Below, piece after piece: positions 62,435 through 64,000 of a stretch of DNA of 64,000 bases (positions are counted from its first letter, which is position 1; each line of letters begins with the position of its first letter). Made by a program: the position numbers and the translations under genes. Origin of the DNA: an uncultured Lachnospiraceae bacterium (GTDB taxonomy: Bacteria > Bacillota > Clostridia > Lachnospirales > Lachnospiraceae); NCBI GenBank assembly GCA_947632515.1, contig CANRPO010000010.1, forward strand, positions 1-64,000, given 5' to 3'. Below the pieces are notes generated by a model. That model was not told the DNA's origin. It made no database searches and saw only the letters and a program-made list of their open reading frames with translations.

Positions 62435-62571
62435 CATGTCTTGAAATTTGCGTCTAAAGTGCGTCTAATTTTTGTGTCCATAATTTTATAGAAAGTTGTA
62501 GATAGTGTATTTGGTAATAAAAATCAGCGTCTGCTTTTGAAAATTTTCAGATAGGTTCAGCTCAAATTGTG

Positions 62572-63054
62572 TCACAATTTCCAGTTTGCAAAAGGATAAT
62601 TTCCATATTTTTTCTTAAAGTCAAAGAGCAGCTGTTTCTCGATAACTCTTGGCGTTTCATTTTCTTTGCAGGGTTTGATTTCAACTATGAAGTCTTCATT
62701 CTCTTTGAGTTGCCAAATAGCACGTCCGCCATCGTGAGGGCTTGTATTCTCGTCATATCTGAAACCTATATATTGTATTAGTCTTTTTTGTATTCCGACA
62801 CCATGCTTGCTCTGTCCAATATACAGGATGTCGCTGTTGTATTTATCAGCATTTCCATAAACGACTGCTATTTTCCTCTCTAACTTGGAAAGAGGATATT
62901 GGGATTCTTTACCCTTTGATGTCTTCTGTCGTCCTTCTGATCTCTCAAGTATCTGAAATCGGTATTTATATGGCATTCTCACGATGTAAATACCGCCGCT
63001 TGTTGTAATCTTTGAAATTGCACCATCGTGCAATTGTTTAACTGTGTATTTCAT
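62572..63054 (-). CDS. GIY-YIG-like nuclease domain protein
   Basis: 160 residues. Motif order of the GIY-YIG fold is visible in diverged form: IYIVRM early, DILYIGQSKHGVGIQKRL with Arg, the Glu in RVIEKQLL (~138), and an Asn near NYPFANW. Such folds cut DNA in repair, restriction and homing roles. AT-rich and close to tRNA-Gly on the opposite strand, so likely part of a small island. Start at 63054 preceded by TAGGAGG on the minus strand. No partner gene is seen. Confidence 0.65.
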   Translation of the reverse strand: MKYTVKQLHDGAISKITTSGGIYIVRMPYKYRFQILERSEGRQKTSKGKESQYPLSKLERKIAVVYGNADKYNSDILYIGQSKHGVGIQKRLIQYIGFRYDENTSPHDGGRAIWQLKENEDFIVEIKPCKENETPRVIEKQLLFDFKKKYGNYPFANWKL

Positions 63055-63430
63055 TACATATCCTCCTAAAAGTGTGTCCCAAGGGAAATTATAGCATTGA
63101 AATCATTATTTACAAGAAATATTTCGGATGAAAATCGTTTTATCATTTTAGGGTTCAGCCATACGGCCAAATTGTTGGTGGTGTTTCAATATAAAATTTG
63201 TACATAAAAATAGGGAGTGTCGTCTAATAGCTATTTTTTGGTTCTTGCGGCTCCCCCTCTTTTTCGTACCTTGAAATCTGTGCCTGAAGAGGGCCTGATC
63301 CCGAAGTATTCACGGGTCATATTGCAGTCTCTGTAAAAGACGAAAAAGGGTTTGGCTGATTTTAGCCTGCGGATTCAACCGTGACAGAAACGAAAACCGA
63401 ATTATCATAGATTGGGAAATGTATTTTTGA

Positions 63431-63459
63431 TTGCATACAATTCGTGAATATGGTATGAT
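63431..63459 (+). promoter_or_regulatory. Promoter of the holin-like toxin
   Basis: TTGCAT, 17 bases, TATGAT, about 87 bases ahead of the small gene. The leader contains CCCTC-GGAGGG-type inverted repeats. The 63055-63430 interval has no gene I can support. Confidence 0.75.
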
Positions 63460-63546
63460 ACGGCTATGGGAAACCAGAGAGCCGGGCGGCTTACCCTCTT
63501 TGCGGAGGGGCTGACCCTCCAGACGAAAGAAAGGAGGGCGTTGCCA

Positions 63547-63642
63547 ATGATGATTACATATGCTGACTTAGTTCAGACCGGAATATTCATTATTGCCCTC
63601 GTAGGATTGTGCTACACAATCTTTCATGGGAAACGAAAGTAG
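63547..63642 (+). CDS. Holin-like membrane peptide toxin (type I toxin-antitoxin)
   Basis: 31 residues: MMITYADLVQTGIFIIALVG then a short basic end (HGKRK). One span. AAGGAGG at 63531-63537 is nine bases from the ATG. It matches, from memory, the short 'putative holin-like toxin' family of Firmicutes, which harms the membrane when overproduced and is silenced by an antisense RNA. A promoter pointing the other way lies just downstream. Confidence 0.75.
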   Translation: MMITYADLVQTGIFIIALVGLCYTIFHGKRK

Positions 63643-63728
63643 CCGCCACTACTGCCATAGTGACGGCTGATGTAATGCATTAGCTTCAAACTTTGAGGGT
63701 AGCCGCTTCTCTGGCTTTCCCTCTTTCT
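63640..63728 (-). ncRNA. Putative antisense RNA to the holin-like toxin
   Basis: From the minus-strand promoter at 63735-63763 transcription would start near 63728 and run leftward over the 3' end of the toxin mRNA. An inverted repeat AGCCGCCACTA / TAGTGACGGCT (63641-63667) could end it, although no T run follows. Ends are approximate. Confidence 0.5.
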
Positions 63729-63734
63729 ATTCTG

Positions 63735-63763
63735 AATATAACATATTGCGCCAAGCTATGCAA
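63735..63763 (-). promoter_or_regulatory. Promoter of the antisense RNA
   Basis: On the minus strand: TTGCAT (63763-63758), 17 bases, TATATT (63740-63735). The -35 hexamer and spacer length equal those of the toxin promoter. Confidence 0.7.
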
Positions 63764-63878
63764 GTGCGTTTTCGGGATAGGTCAATACCGCCCGAAACCA
63801 ACAGAAAATATAGTATTGTCAGCGTTTTTGCCAACTGCTAAAATAAAAAAAATTGGGGCGGTGAAAGGATAGGAAAAG

Positions 63879-64000
63879 ATGACACAGATCATAGAGACAT
63901 ATGTCTTGGGAGACATGAAAGCGGTCTACTTATCGGATCAGGAGACGCGGAATGCGGAGCTCGCGCTGATTCCTGCATCCATGGAGTATCGGGAGGCCGG
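63879..64000 (+). CDS. Start of an unidentified gene (3' end outside window)
   Basis: 40 residues visible, starting MTQIIETYVLGDMKAVYLSD, with GAAAGGATAGG upstream. The composition returns to the GC-rich core type. The visible part is too short to place in a family. Confidence 0.55.
   Translation, partial: MTQIIETYVLGDMKAVYLSDQETRNAELALIPASMEYREA

Overview
The window looks like chromosome of a spore-forming anaerobic Clostridia, most likely Lachnospiraceae. The grounds are spoVA sporulation genes with sigma-G-type promoters, the anaerobic (cbi) cobalamin route, a sensory hydrogenase-chemoreceptor, strong AGGAGG ribosome binding sites and a GC-rich core between AT-rich accessory ends. Species cannot be named from the sequence alone.

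Layout. (1) 1-3.14 kb: the end of an integrative element, with part of a replication-type gene, an excisionase-like gene, a small Cys protein and a tyrosine integrase. It stops at a copy of the 3' half of tRNA-Thr(GGT). (2) 3.1-8.7 kb: AT-rich accessory DNA. It holds a PIN toxin-antitoxin pair lying between two tRNA-Thr-like half sites, a frameshifted acyl-CoA ligase, an XRE regulator, an orphan RelB-like protein, an LPD3-like protein and a membrane protein. (3) 8.77-10.75 kb: spoVAA-AB-AC. (4) 10.9-35.9 kb: cobalamin cluster (cbiD, F, G, H, J, an E-T-A fusion, cobT, U, S, a CobU-like/CobC fusion, cbiB, cobQ, cbiC). Interspersed are a GH26 mannanase, a TetM-like GTPase fused to a Rae1-like nuclease, a hybrid histidine kinase with a solute-binding lipoprotein, a class I glutamine amidotransferase and a type III toxin-antitoxin (ToxIN/AbiQ type). 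(5) 36-43.1 kb: Suv3-like helicase, Sfp-type transferase, the displaced second half of spoVA (spoVAD, spoVAE), ridA, aroK, holA. (6) 43.2-53.7 kb: a GH3 gene with an internal amber codon, a ThrH-type phosphatase, a transglutaminase-like protein, a putative SOS-controlled group (DUF1653, 5'-nucleotidase, SfsA-MutY fusion), a glycosyltransferase and a PAP2 protein. (7) 53.9-60 kb: glyA, hom, lysC and a hydrogenase-MCP fusion. (8) 60-64 kb: an unassigned ~300-nt transcript, a membrane GH3 NagZ-like enzyme, tRNA-Gly(GCC), a GIY-YIG-like gene, a holin-like peptide toxin with an apparent antisense RNA, and the start of an unidentified gene.

The clearest unexplained pattern is a dispersed 11-base motif, GTTATGTAAAC (reverse GTTTACATAAC). 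I read 29 copies (22 with the exact 10-base core) between 8.8 and 53.2 kb and none in the AT-rich flanks. It occurs in intergenic arrays with regular spacing, across start and stop codons, and inside unrelated genes, where it writes the same Leu-Cys-Lys tripeptide with codons that look atypical here. Its orientation flips near 31.2 kb. No cobalamin riboswitch is visible, so an operator role in the cobalamin region is one possibility. Other readings are a chromosome-organisation or uptake-type signal, or remnants of a mobile element. The second strong candidate is the ribosome-acting GTPase-nuclease fusion at 22.4-25.2 kb.
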